From contig NZ_JAPEPW010000002.1 of the NCBI RefSeq assembly GCF_026339955.1, positions 1,674,001-1,738,000 of the forward strand: a DNA stretch of 64,000 bases. Direction: 5' to 3'. Positions 46,878 to 54,332 of the stretch are shown one piece after another. How positions within the stretch are numbered: position 1 is the stretch's first letter; every line of letters starts with the position of its first letter. The stretch comes from Streptomyces sp. NBC_01549 (GTDB lineage: Bacteria; Actinomycetota; Actinomycetes; Streptomycetales; Streptomycetaceae). The notes under the pieces were generated by a model. The model was not told where the DNA came from, searched no databases, and worked only from the letters and a program-made list of their open reading frames with translations. Both the position numbers and the translations under genes were made by a program.

Positions 46878-47513
46878 CTACTCGGCTGCGTCGGCCTTAC
46901 GCCGGCTCCGCTCACGCCAGGCGCGGTTCGTGGCTATGCGGCACGCCCGGCATTGGCGACGAGGTGGGCCGTCCGGGCGCGAGCCCTTCTGGGCGATCGT
47001 GTTCTCGGGCGTGAACTCATGACCTCGGCTGCAGTGCGTCTTTTGGCGGTTGTGCCAGGACGCGTTCCGGGCCCGACGAAGATTTTCGGCGCGGGTGACA
47101 GGTTGGAGATGGTGAGGGTTCACGCACCTGCGGTGGAGGCATGAGGCGCCCCCAGGACAGGAGCTGTCCTCCGTGTGGCAGCTGTGGTCCAGATCCAGCC
47201 CCTGCGGTACCTCGCCGATCAGCAGTTCATAAGCAGCGCGGTATGCAGGCATCGGCCTGTAGCGGCGGGCGCGATCGGAGCGGATCTCTCCGTATCCGTC
47301 CTTATTGACGGTGCCCGTGTAGATCACGCAACCAGAAGGTCCGGGGGTCGTCTTGGCCAGCGCTCGTTTGCCGGGATGCTCTGCGCGTGAGATGAACACG
47401 CGGGTCGCAGCCTTGAGCGCTCGCATGTGCCGGCGGTAGCAGGGGCGACACCGGTTGCGGGTATACGGCCCCTCGACCTCCTTGTCGCAGTCGATGCAGA
47501 TCCGTTCTTCCAT
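46878..47513 (-). CDS. Free-standing HNH nuclease A
   Basis: 211 aa. Two N-terminal Cys pairs (CIDCDKEVE, CRPCYRRH) lead to the HNH core LDLDHSCHTEDSSCPG, CLHRRCVNPHHLQPVTRAEN, plus HCSRGHEFTPENT and RRQCRACRIATNRAWRE. This is the plan of homing-type HNH nucleases. Its paralog is at 48,637; they bracket the methyltransferase genes. A homing or packaging role is possible. Confidence 0.85.
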   Translation of the reverse strand: MEERICIDCDKEVEGPYTRNRCRPCYRRHMRALKAATRVFISRAEHPGKRALAKTTPGPSGCVIYTGTVNKDGYGEIRSDRARRYRPMPAYRAAYELLIGEVPQGLDLDHSCHTEDSSCPGGASCLHRRCVNPHHLQPVTRAENLRRARNASWHNRQKTHCSRGHEFTPENTIAQKGSRPDGPPRRQCRACRIATNRAWRERSRRKADAAE

Positions 47514-47643
47514 CGCATATCTCCGGTTCCTGGGTGCACTAAGGGCGGGCCGCCGCCTGTTGGTTGGGGGGTGCCGCGAGGCGGCGGCCCTGGGTGCCGC
47601 GGGAGCGAGGGGGGCGCTACACCGCGGCGGCTATGAGTTGTGG

Positions 47644-47820
47644 TCAGAGGTCGAGGGCCAGTTGCCCGTCGGGCGTCTCCGGCGGCGGGCCTTCGAGGCT
47701 TCGGGCGACGGCCCGGATCTCATGCAAGGCCTTGGCGAGATCGGCTTCGATCTGCCGGGCGATGACCGCGGGCGGCGGGAGCGTCGCCGGGTCGACTGGC
47801 TCCGGCTTGCGGCGTGTCAC
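47644..47820 (-). CDS. Small protein, 58 aa
   Basis: GTG start overlapping the methyltransferase stop (GTGA). TRRKPEPVDPATLPPPAVIA and DLAKALHEIRAVARSLEGPP. Helical with a Pro-rich N-terminus; role unknown, possibly a methyltransferase partner. Confidence 0.55.
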   Translation of the reverse strand: MTRRKPEPVDPATLPPPAVIARQIEADLAKALHEIRAVARSLEGPPPETPDGQLALDL

Positions 47821-48566
47821 TCGGCGCCCTTGGGAATCACGGCGATCACCGTGTTCACGCCGGTGCCGGACTCCTTGAACGCGCCCTCCGGCAGGCCGTG
47901 CAGCCCGCCGCCCTCGGCCGCGAGCATCGCCTGGAACTCGCGCGTCAAAGGCGTGCTGCGGAAGGTGACACCGTTCGACATGACCGCGACCAGCAAGCCC
48001 CCGTCCTTCAGGAATCGGTGCGCATGCATGACGTGCCGGATGTCGTCCTGCCGGGCGAACGGCGGGTTCATCACCACCCGGTCGTAGGACTCGAACGGCT
48101 CGACCATCAGGAAGTCGGCGACCGCCAGATCGCGTCCGATGCCCGCGTCGCTGATGGCGAGCGCGTTCTCCCGCTGCAGTTCGACGCAGTCGACGTGGCA
48201 ACCGAGCTCAGCGATCGGCCCGGCGATCGCCCCACGGCCTGCGGACGGCTCCAGCACCTCCATGCCAGGCTCCAGCTTGGCGAACTCGATGAGTCGCTTC
48301 ACGACGAGCGGCGGGGTGGGGAAATAGCCGAACTGCTGCTTCTTGCTGACGACTTCACCGGTGAGGATGACCTGCTCGACGGCGTCGATGGCGTCGCCGT
48401 CGAACAGGTGGACGCGCTCCTTGCGGCTCCACTTCCCGCCCGCCGCTTCGATGACCTTGGCGGTGTCCAGGTACAGCTTCCGGTCGAGGGCGCCGGTGAG
48501 GATGAGCCGCGGACCGTCCGTCTCGGCGTGGCCGAGGACCGCGATGACGTCGGTGGGGACCTTCAT
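47817..48566 (-). CDS. SAM-dependent DNA adenine methyltransferase, phage type
   Basis: 249 aa. The N-terminal part (ALDRKLYLDTAKVIEAAGGK) is typical of phage-type adenine methyltransferases. The catalytic part has motif I VLEPSAGRGAIAGPIAELG, VDCVELQRENALAIS and motif IV DRVVMNPPFARQDD with NPPF for adenine or amino-methyl transfer. Late motifs include KESGTGVNTVIAVIPKG. It probably protects phage DNA. Flanked by paralogous HNH genes on both sides. Confidence 0.85.
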   Translation of the reverse strand: MKVPTDVIAVLGHAETDGPRLILTGALDRKLYLDTAKVIEAAGGKWSRKERVHLFDGDAIDAVEQVILTGEVVSKKQQFGYFPTPPLVVKRLIEFAKLEPGMEVLEPSAGRGAIAGPIAELGCHVDCVELQRENALAISDAGIGRDLAVADFLMVEPFESYDRVVMNPPFARQDDIRHVMHAHRFLKDGGLLVAVMSNGVTFRSTPLTREFQAMLAAEGGGLHGLPEGAFKESGTGVNTVIAVIPKGAE

Positions 48567-48597
48567 GTTCTTCTCCGTGGGATGATCGGTGTCGGAT

Positions 48598-48622
48598 GCC
48601 CCGCCGATTCGCCCGGCGGGGC
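48598..48622 (-). terminator. Terminator behind HNH nuclease B gene
   Basis: GCCCCGCCG paired with CGGCGGGGC, 9-bp stem and 7-base loop, between HNH nuclease B (48,637, minus) and the methyltransferase. Confidence 0.68.
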
Positions 48623-48636
48623 GTTTGTGTTTTGGG

Positions 48637-49296
48637 CTATGCGCCTTGACGCCGGCGTTGCTTCCTGGTGCCGCGAGCCCACTTCCTGTTGGCGATGCGG
48701 CGACACTCGCGGCAGCGCCGTTGGGGCTGACCGTCGTGTCGAAGCCGCTTCAACAGCTGCGTGTTCTCCGGCGTGAACGGGTGGCCGTGCATGCAGTGCG
48801 TCTTGAGGAAGTTCTCGGCGCTTCGGCTCCGGCCGCGCATGTTGTTCTCGGCCGGAGTCACCGGCTCCAGGTGGTTCGGGTTCACGCAGCGCCGGTGGAT
48901 GCAGGTCGGGCCACCGACGCAGTCCGCGTCGCTGGAGTGGCAGACGTGGTCGAGCATCAGTCCGTCAGGTATCTCGCCGACGAGGCTGAGGTAGACCAGG
49001 CGGTGCGCTCCGGCGGGCTGCCCAGCGACGGTCGAGACTCCGTATCCCTGCGCGCTCAGGTGGCCGGTGTAGAGGACGCAGCCGCCCCAGCCGGGGGTGG
49101 TGTGCCGGAAAATGCGATCTACAACAGTCAACCGAGGTAGGGGCTTTCGGGGCCGGTATTTCCTTGGCTGCGCTGGCGCTTCCGATCCGCTTTCGCGTAG
49201 CTGCGCAAGGTGCTTTCGATAGCAGGGCTGGCAGCGCCCGCGGCGGATCTTTCCGATCACCTCACGCCTGCAGTCTTCGCAGTTCCATGCGGACAT
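48637..49296 (-). CDS. Free-standing HNH nuclease B
   Basis: 219 aa, clearly related to the gene at 46,878: CEDCRREVIGKIRRGRCQPC, YRKHLAQL, then LMLDHVCHSSDADCVGGPTC, IHRRCVNPNHLEPVTPAENN and HCMHGHPFTPENTQLL, RRCRECRRIANRKWARG. The two nucleases share the same order of Cys pairs and HNH core. They bracket the DNA methyltransferase cassette. Confidence 0.86.
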   Translation of the reverse strand: MSAWNCEDCRREVIGKIRRGRCQPCYRKHLAQLRESGSEAPAQPRKYRPRKPLPRLTVVDRIFRHTTPGWGGCVLYTGHLSAQGYGVSTVAGQPAGAHRLVYLSLVGEIPDGLMLDHVCHSSDADCVGGPTCIHRRCVNPNHLEPVTPAENNMRGRSRSAENFLKTHCMHGHPFTPENTQLLKRLRHDGQPQRRCRECRRIANRKWARGTRKQRRRQGA

Positions 49297-49377
49297 CCGT
49301 CTCTCCTTCCGAGCGCTCGGGGGTTCTTGCGTTGGGCCGCCGACCGGGCGGGAGCGGATCGCCGCCCGGCCGGCAGG

Positions 49378-49890
49378 TCAGGTGGCGGCGGGCTCGTCGG
49401 CCACGGCCCACGCCGGGACGTGTGCCGGGCTGGCGGCGCCGGGTCCGGCGTAGTGGACGCCGAGCGCTTCCCAGAGCGGCTTCACGTAGATCGGCCCTGT
49501 CGCCTGGTCCTCCGGGCCGTCGATTGGGCGGACCATCGGCGGCACGTCAACGCGGTTCGCGTTGGCTTCGGCGGCCAGGAACGGCGCCAGTTGAGCGCGA
49601 AGGTCGTCGGCTAGTTCCTGCCAGGCGTCGACTTCGCTGCGCAGGCTGCGGTTGATGTCCTCCAGCAGGGTCCGCGCCTTCTTCTCCTGCTGCCAGGCCT
49701 CATTGGTGGTGACGACGTCGTTCATGAGGAGCGCGAAGAAGTCGTCGGCTTCGGCCTGCCGGTTGAGGAGCTTGACGTTGTCCTGCCGGACGGCGGCGAG
49801 CTGCTCCCTGGTGCGGGCCAGCTTCACCTCGACGCGGTTCGCCTTGCGCGGCTTCTCGCGGCGGCTGACGAACGGGATGGTGATGCTCAT
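49378..49890 (-). CDS. Coiled-coil phage protein, 170 aa
   Basis: MSITIPFVSRREKPRKANRV opens a coiled coil (LARTREQLAAVRQDNVKLLN, EDINRSLRSEVDAWQELADD). The C-terminal ~55 residues are proline-rich with WEALGVHYAGPGAASPAHVP. No catalytic motif. Last gene in a long coupled early operon (49,378-52,572). Confidence 0.62.
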   Translation of the reverse strand: MSITIPFVSRREKPRKANRVEVKLARTREQLAAVRQDNVKLLNRQAEADDFFALLMNDVVTTNEAWQQEKKARTLLEDINRSLRSEVDAWQELADDLRAQLAPFLAAEANANRVDVPPMVRPIDGPEDQATGPIYVKPLWEALGVHYAGPGAASPAHVPAWAVADEPAAT

Positions 49891-50243
49891 GCCGGCGCCT
49901 CCGTCCTGCGGAGCCGGTCTGCGGTCTCCCGCAGCAGGTCGAGGGCCTGCTGCTTGCCGTTGCCCTTGTAGTCGCACCAGGTGGCCAGGGAAGGGGCTTC
50001 GATGCGGGCTTCGATCGCCTTCTCGACGGCCGTGGTGAGTGGCGTAACGGGGTGGAGGGGCGTTCCATGGACGACCACGTTGATCGCGCCGATCAGGTCG
50101 ACTTCGCAGCGGTCAAGCGGGAGTCCGTTCCGGGCCTGCGGCGTGCTGTACAGGTACTTCTTGCAGAACCCGACGCGGACAATGTGGGCGCGGGCCTGGT
50201 CGAGGACGTCCGCTATCTCGGTCACGGTGGTCGTGGTCGTCAT
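49887..50243 (-). CDS. DUF6197-family protein, 118 aa
   Basis: The sequence IADVLDQARAHIVRVGFCKK, YLYSTPQARNGLPLDRCEVD and LIGAINVVVHGTPLHPVTP follows the DUF6197 pattern (helix, I-x-x-x-G-x-C, then CEVDLIGAI). It is a paralog in style of 17,180. Function unknown. It overlaps both neighbours. Confidence 0.7.
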   Translation of the reverse strand: MTTTTTVTEIADVLDQARAHIVRVGFCKKYLYSTPQARNGLPLDRCEVDLIGAINVVVHGTPLHPVTPLTTAVEKAIEARIEAPSLATWCDYKGNGKQQALDLLRETADRLRRTEAPA

Positions 50244-50425
50244 CGCGTCTCCCCGATGGCGTCGAGGGCGAGGCGGACGGTGTGCCGGTCGTCGGAGCCG
50301 GCGGGGCGCTGGGCTCCGGCGAGGTCGGCTGCGGTGTCGATGTCGGCGTGGGTGACCGCGTCCGAGTCGAGGCGGCCGTTCGCGGCGAGCGTGCGGGCGG
50401 TCAGGTAGGCGTCGTAGGCGGTCAT
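50240..50425 (-). CDS. Small protein, 61 aa
   Basis: MTAYDAYLTARTLAANGRLD and SDAVTHADIDTAADLAGAQR, then RHTVRLALDAIGETR. Helical; no family. Overlaps the adjacent genes by ATGA. Confidence 0.55.
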   Translation of the reverse strand: MTAYDAYLTARTLAANGRLDSDAVTHADIDTAADLAGAQRPAGSDDRHTVRLALDAIGETR

Positions 50426-50661
50426 GCCGGCCTCCGGATCTGGTCGGGTCGGATGCCGAGCTGGTCGGCGAGTTCGAGGACCCCGGCGGCGATCGCCGGG
50501 TCTTTGGCCAGCTCCCGTCCGGCTTGGGCCGGGTCCTCGTCGTCGAGCGGGTGCGGGTGTTCCTTGCCGATCTGGTCGGCGATGCGGATCGCGGCCTTGC
50601 GCTGCTCGACGGCCTTCGCGGTGGTCGGCTTCGGGCCGTAGTCGGCGAGCTCCATGCCCAT
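50422..50661 (-). CDS. Small protein, 79 aa
   Basis: MGMELADYGPKPTTAKAVEQ and RKAAIRIADQIGKEHPHPLD, then IAAGVLELADQLGIRPDQIR. Helical. Starts over the upstream stop as TGATG. No family. Confidence 0.55.
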   Translation of the reverse strand: MGMELADYGPKPTTAKAVEQRKAAIRIADQIGKEHPHPLDDEDPAQAGRELAKDPAIAAGVLELADQLGIRPDQIRRPA

Positions 50662-50903
50662 CAGGCCGCCTCCAGGACTTGCCGGTACATGGCGGCGGTC
50701 GTCGGCTGGGTCTCGGCCAGGAGCGGTCCGTGGCCCGCGTACACGACCGGCAGGGGCAGCGTTCCGGCGCCGGCCGGGTCGAGGCGCAGCATCAGCGGCT
50801 CGCCAGACTCGGTGTGGTCGCAGGTCCACAGCCAGCGGCTGCCGTCCAGAGCCACCTGCACCCGATCCAGGTCGATCGCTATGCCGTCGAGGAAGCCGGT
50901 CAT
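50661..50903 (-). CDS. Small beta-rich protein, 80 aa
   Basis: MTGFLDGIAIDLDRVQVALD, GSRWLWTCDHTESGEPLMLR and LPVVYAGHGPLLAETQPTTA. Alternating beta strands suggest a small fold. No motif. Part of the same coupled run. Confidence 0.55.
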   Translation of the reverse strand: MTGFLDGIAIDLDRVQVALDGSRWLWTCDHTESGEPLMLRLDPAGAGTLPLPVVYAGHGPLLAETQPTTAAMYRQVLEAA

Positions 50904-51121
50904 GACGCGACCGCCAGCGCGTTCCGCAACTGCACGATGTGCAGGGCGTTCTGAGCGGCTTCGGCGAGCTTCGCCAATGCCGCCTCGGATGCCAGGTCCA
51001 GGCCGATCGATGCAGCCGCGCCGAGGCCGATCGTGAGGTGGCCGTCGTGGACGTCGAGGCTGATGTCGTCGGCCTCGTCACCGAGGAAGATGGCCGTCTG
51101 CGATACGCGGGTCTGGCTCAC
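50900..51121 (-). CDS. Small protein, 73 aa
   Basis: MSQTRVSQTAIFLGDEADDI, SLDVHDGHLTIGLGAAASIG and a helical C-terminus. Two beta strands and a helix. No family. Confidence 0.55.
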   Translation of the reverse strand: MSQTRVSQTAIFLGDEADDISLDVHDGHLTIGLGAAASIGLDLASEAALAKLAEAAQNALHIVQLRNALAVAS

Positions 51122-51372
51122 AGTGCCCTCCAGGGCTTGCCTTTGGCGAGGTCGACGAACTGGCGGGTGGTGGAGTCGGGGTCGGCGTCGAGCAGCAGGT
51201 GCCGGTACTCGGCGAGCTCACCGCGGGTACCGGGCTTCTCCGCGATCTCCGGGTGGGCGAGGATTTCCCGCAGACGTTCGGTGCGGGCCTGGACTTTCTG
51301 CCGGGCGACGAGGGCCTGCACGGTCTCCAGCGGCACGTCCAGGTCGCGGATCGAGCGCGGGGTCGTCGTCAT
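51118..51372 (-). CDS. Small helical protein, 84 aa
   Basis: MTTTPRSIRDLDVPLETVQA, RERLREILAH-like helices (ARTERLREILAHPEIAEKPG) and TRQFVDLAKGKPWRAL. Helical; unclassified; overlaps both neighbours. Confidence 0.55.
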   Translation of the reverse strand: MTTTPRSIRDLDVPLETVQALVARQKVQARTERLREILAHPEIAEKPGTRGELAEYRHLLLDADPDSTTRQFVDLAKGKPWRAL

Positions 51373-51632
51373 CGCCCGGCCTCCTCGTTGGTGAAGCCGA
51401 GCAGCGCGGTCGGGCGCTTCCTCGCGCCCTCCAGCAGCGCCTCGGCGATCACCTCGTCGAGCTTGTCGACTGCCTTGGTCGCGGCCGTCTCCGGCATGTA
51501 GTCGCGGAGTGTGCGGATCAGGTCCGTGCGGGGCTGCTGCCAGCGGTGGGCGGGCTGCGGCGCGTAGTCCGCCGACAGCGGGACGCGCTTCGCGGCGATC
51601 GCGGCGGCCAGGGCCGGGTTGATGATGGTCAC
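51369..51632 (-). CDS. Small protein, 87 aa
   Basis: GTG start overlapping the upstream stop (GTGA). VTIINPALAAAIAAKRVPLS and LRDYMPETAATKAVDKLDEV. Helical; no family. Confidence 0.55.
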   Translation of the reverse strand: MTIINPALAAAIAAKRVPLSADYAPQPAHRWQQPRTDLIRTLRDYMPETAATKAVDKLDEVIAEALLEGARKRPTALLGFTNEEAGR

Positions 51633-52216
51633 GCCGTCACCGCCGCCGGGGTGCTGCCGTACACCGGCGTCGTCCGGTACTCGCGACGCCACCGCCACTG
51701 CGGGTTGGTGTTCGAGGTCTCGCGCCATTCGATCGGGCCGTGGCACTTCCGCAGCGGCTTGTGCATCCACTCGCGGCGGAAGGCTTCCGCGCCGCAGCCG
51801 GGGCACGAGACCAGGGGGCCGATCTTCCTGCCGTAGCCGCTGGCGGTGATCGCTTCCTGGCGCTGGTGCCGGTCGGGGCGCTCGAACTCCAGGTCGGCAC
51901 AGAGGACTTCCGCGTTCTTCAGCGGAACCTCAGACCAGTCGTCGCCGTAGTAGGCGAGCGCCCGGTCCTCGTCTTCCGCCTCGACCCAGATGACGCGGGT
52001 GGTGGTCTCGGTGACGATGATCGGGAAGCTGCGCTCCATCACGCCCCACGCTTCGCGGGGTGTCTGGTTGTCGAGGAGCTCGTTGACGTCCCAGTCGCCC
52101 TCGGCCGGTGTGACGCGCGGCCAGCGTCGACCGAGGTAGCTGTGATCGCCCCCGTGCCTGAGTTCCTTGTCGCAGTCCTCGTAGATACCGCCGGGCTTCG
52201 GCTCGCCGCACTTCAC
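51629..52216 (-). CDS. Phage protein with zinc site, 195 aa
   Basis: VKCGEPKPGGIYEDCDKELR opens a Cys/His segment, followed by beta-rich sequence (FPIIVTETTTRVIWVEAEDE, DRALAYYGDDWSEVPLKNAE). Toward the end LVSCPGCGAEAFRREWMHKP has C-x2-C-G. GTG start at 52216 is coupled to the gene at 52,213. No family known to me. Confidence 0.6.
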   Translation of the reverse strand: MKCGEPKPGGIYEDCDKELRHGGDHSYLGRRWPRVTPAEGDWDVNELLDNQTPREAWGVMERSFPIIVTETTTRVIWVEAEDEDRALAYYGDDWSEVPLKNAEVLCADLEFERPDRHQRQEAITASGYGRKIGPLVSCPGCGAEAFRREWMHKPLRKCHGPIEWRETSNTNPQWRWRREYRTTPVYGSTPAAVTA

Positions 52217-52572
52217 GCCGCACCACCCTCGGGCGAGCAGGTGCAGTTGGAGCTGATGCCGCCGACGTAGGCGCAGCCCGAGTCGTGGCCGCCGTTGGGC
52301 GGGAAGGGCTTGTCGGTGCGGGCGGCGTGCACGGCCTCGCGGTGGTCGTCCATGGCGGCTTCGCGATTGCCCGCCTTCTTGGAAGAGCTGTTGATGACGT
52401 AGCCACCGAGGAAGAACCCGGCGTGCTGCTTGTCGTCGCTCTCGTCGAAGATGACCGTGTCGTAGTAGCCGCCGCCGATGCGGACCGTGGAGACGAGAAG
52501 GTTCTTCGTGCCGGTCGTCACCGGCGTCTGCCGGACGATCTCCGGAGGGCGGTTCTGCTTGAATGTAGGCAC
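52213..52572 (-). CDS. Hypothetical phage protein, 119 aa
   Basis: GTG start. PTFKQNRPPEIVRQTPVTTG, LLVSTVRIGGGYYDTVIFDE and HAGFFLGGYVINSSSKKAGN; the C-terminus holds GCAYVGGISSNCTCSPE with three cysteines. Beta-rich front, no domain found. Confidence 0.58.
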   Translation of the reverse strand: MPTFKQNRPPEIVRQTPVTTGTKNLLVSTVRIGGGYYDTVIFDESDDKQHAGFFLGGYVINSSSKKAGNREAAMDDHREAVHAARTDKPFPPNGGHDSGCAYVGGISSNCTCSPEGGAA

Positions 52573-52679
52573 CGATCTGCCTCTTCTCTTCGGAGTGGTG
52601 AGTGGTGGATCGCGCGGCTCTCGGGCCGCGAGGCCCCTGCTGCCGGTGTGTGGAAGCCCGGCGGTGGGGGCTTGCCGCG

Positions 52680-53027
52680 TTAAGCGGCGGACTGGAGTTC
52701 GTGGCGTCCGGCGTCTGCGGTGTCCTGCGGCGCGATGACGGTTCGCCCGATGACGCGGCTGCCGCGCTGGCGGCCCCTGTGGTTCGGGGCATTGCGGTGC
52801 ATCGCGTAGATCTCGGCGAGGTCCGCGTCGCTGAAGACGAGCAGCCCGTTCAGTCGACTGTGGGGGAAGGCCTTGCCTCGCTTGTCGCCCGGCTTGCGGT
52901 TCGCGCCGTCGCGGAGCCACCGCCGGCCGGTCGTGTCGTTCTCGTCCTTCGCGAGTCCGAGCTGCACGACGGCCGCTTCGACCCGGTAGTAGCCCTGCGG
53001 GGTGGGGGCGGGCTTTCGGGAGGACAT
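52680..53027 (-). CDS. Hypothetical phage protein, 115 aa
   Basis: MSSRKPAPTPQGYYRVEAAV, LGLAKDENDTTGRRWLRDGA, HSRLNGLLVFSDADLAEIYA. The central LRDGANRKPGD...LVFSDADL text might be an atypical HTH. It begins one base before the stop of the XRE gene. No family. Confidence 0.58.
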   Translation of the reverse strand: MSSRKPAPTPQGYYRVEAAVVQLGLAKDENDTTGRRWLRDGANRKPGDKRGKAFPHSRLNGLLVFSDADLAEIYAMHRNAPNHRGRQRGSRVIGRTVIAPQDTADAGRHELQSAA

Positions 53028-53028
53028 G

Positions 53029-53280
53029 TCACCTCTTCTCTGAGGGGGTTTCGGGGGGATGGATGATCTGTTCGGAGTCGGCCGACAGGCCGAGCGCAGT
53101 GCGGAGCCGCTGGTAGGGACCTGGTCTCATGCGGGTGCGGTATCCGTTTTCGAGGTGGTTGAGGTAGCGCCTGCTGATGAGGGCTATTCGGGCCATCTCG
53201 TCGGTGCTCAGCCCTGCCTGCATGCGGAGCTTGCGGATTTCCGCCCCTTTCACCTGGTAGGTGGGAGGGGGTTGTTCCAT
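53029..53280 (-). CDS. XRE-type HTH regulator (Cro-like)
   Basis: 83 aa. VKGAEIRKLRMQAGLSTDEM, ARIALISRRYLNHLENGYRT forms a lambda-type HTH, followed by RLRTALGLSADSEQI. It faces the 53,479 gene across a 198-base region full of TAGCGG sites. As the first gene of the leftward early operon it is a good Cro candidate. Confidence 0.78.
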   Translation of the reverse strand: MEQPPPTYQVKGAEIRKLRMQAGLSTDEMARIALISRRYLNHLENGYRTRMRPGPYQRLRTALGLSADSEQIIHPPETPSEKR

Positions 53281-53281
53281 G

Positions 53282-53339
53282 CCGCTAATTTAGCGGCTTC
53301 TAGCGGCCACGTCTAGCGGCTACTAGCGTGTTTTAGCGG
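53282..53339. promoter_or_regulatory. TAGCGG operator cluster of the immunity region
   Basis: TAGCGG or TAGCGT starts at 53,291, 53,301, 53,313, 53,324 and 53,334, spacings 10-12-11-10, one helical turn each. CCGCTA at 53,283 makes CCGCTAATTTAGCGG a palindrome with the first copy. A single TAGCGG at 53,453 lies 26 bases before the plus-strand gene. Typical of a phage repressor region. Confidence 0.8.
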
Positions 53340-53478
53340 TTCGACGCAGCGTGAAGCCATCCCCAAGGCTTGACGGTCGGACGAATGACCGATCACTTTG
53401 CGCAACAGACCCGTCGCGTTCCGGACTCGCTTGCCCCGCTCCTAGCTGGTCCTAGCGGGTCCTGGCAGGATGTGTCCC

Positions 53479-53895
53479 ATGGGTAATGACCTCGAACGTC
53501 TGGCGCACCTCGTGCGGGGGCGTCGCCTGGAGCTCAAGCTGGGCATCGAACCGGCCGCACGGCTCGCCGGCATGAGTAAGGACACCTGGAAAAAGGTCGA
53601 GGCAGCCCGCGAGGATGTCCGGGCGACCTCCTACACCGGCATCGAGCGCGCACTGCAATGGGCGTCCGGTAGCTGCCTGCGCGTCCTCGAGGGCGGTGAG
53701 CCCGTCATCTCCGAGACCTCCCCGGCCGGCACCGGCAGCGGGATCGCGGTCATCCCGAAGGAAGATCTGAAGCGTCAGGTGGGAGACGCCGTCAACAGTG
53801 CGGCGATCGGCTTCAAGGGAGACTTGACGGCCGACCAGATCCTCGACCTCAACCAGCGCGTACTGGAGGAGCTGCGTAAGCGGGGCGTCGTCTGA
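53479..53895 (+). CDS. HTH regulator, probable immunity repressor
   Basis: 138 aa. The N-terminal HTH (LAHLVRGRRLELKLGIEPAA, RLAGMSKDTWKKVEAAREDV) resembles the Streptomyces prophage and plasmid regulators with a lambda-type fold. The C-terminal part (IAVIPKEDLKRQVGDAVNSA, LTADQILDLNQRVLEELRKR) may dimerise. It is divergent from the Cro-like gene and next to the TAGCGG cluster. The ATG at 53479 was preferred over one three codons earlier. Confidence 0.74.
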   Translation: MGNDLERLAHLVRGRRLELKLGIEPAARLAGMSKDTWKKVEAAREDVRATSYTGIERALQWASGSCLRVLEGGEPVISETSPAGTGSGIAVIPKEDLKRQVGDAVNSAAIGFKGDLTADQILDLNQRVLEELRKRGVV

Positions 53896-54060
53896 CCAAA
53901 GTTCAGCCGATCTGCGTACAACCATTTGCAACCCAGGCGTTGTCACTCAACTTCCTCTTACCCTCTTTGGTCCCACACGGCCCCAAGTAGCCCAGAACGT
54001 GGCAGACTCGGTGTCACACCTTGGGGGTTCCCCGTTAGTACCCGGAAGGGGGAACCAGTT
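53896..54060. other. Gap before small gene; no feature seen
   Basis: 165 bases. No convincing gene or strong hairpin. Codon-like stretches here are shadows. Confidence 0.4.
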
Positions 54061-54255
54061 GTGCAGAGCACTCTGTCCATAGTCGCCATCGGTCCCGAGT
54101 TCACCGGATGGGCCGGTCCAACCAATGGGAGAATGATCTGTGTAGCGCCTCCCGAGATCGAGACGAGCGAGGAAGCGCAGCGCTCGATGCGAGAGATCGT
54201 GAGGCGTGTAGGAGGAGATTGCGAAGGATGCCGGAACTGCTGGCTCGGCACCTGA
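54061..54255 (+). CDS. Small Cys-rich protein beside integrase, 64 aa
   Basis: GTG start with GGAAGGGGGAA upstream. VQSTLSIVAIGPEFTGWAGP and TNGRMICVAPPEIETSEEAQ, then VGGDCEGCRNCWLGT with C-x2-C-x2-C. It stands where excisionase genes often lie, but no HTH is obvious. Assignment is positional only. Confidence 0.5.
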   Translation: MQSTLSIVAIGPEFTGWAGPTNGRMICVAPPEIETSEEAQRSMREIVRRVGGDCEGCRNCWLGT

Positions 54256-54332
54256 GCGGACGGACGCGGAAGTCCTGGTGGTAGGAGTACCTGCCGGACT
54301 ACCGCGACCGATATTCACCCAAGGGGGCAGGC

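Noticed and set aside
53926..54060. Upstream extension of the 64-aa ORF to an ATG at 53,926
   Set aside because: The first 45 codons have atypical composition and no RBS; the GTG at 54,061 follows a purine-rich RBS.
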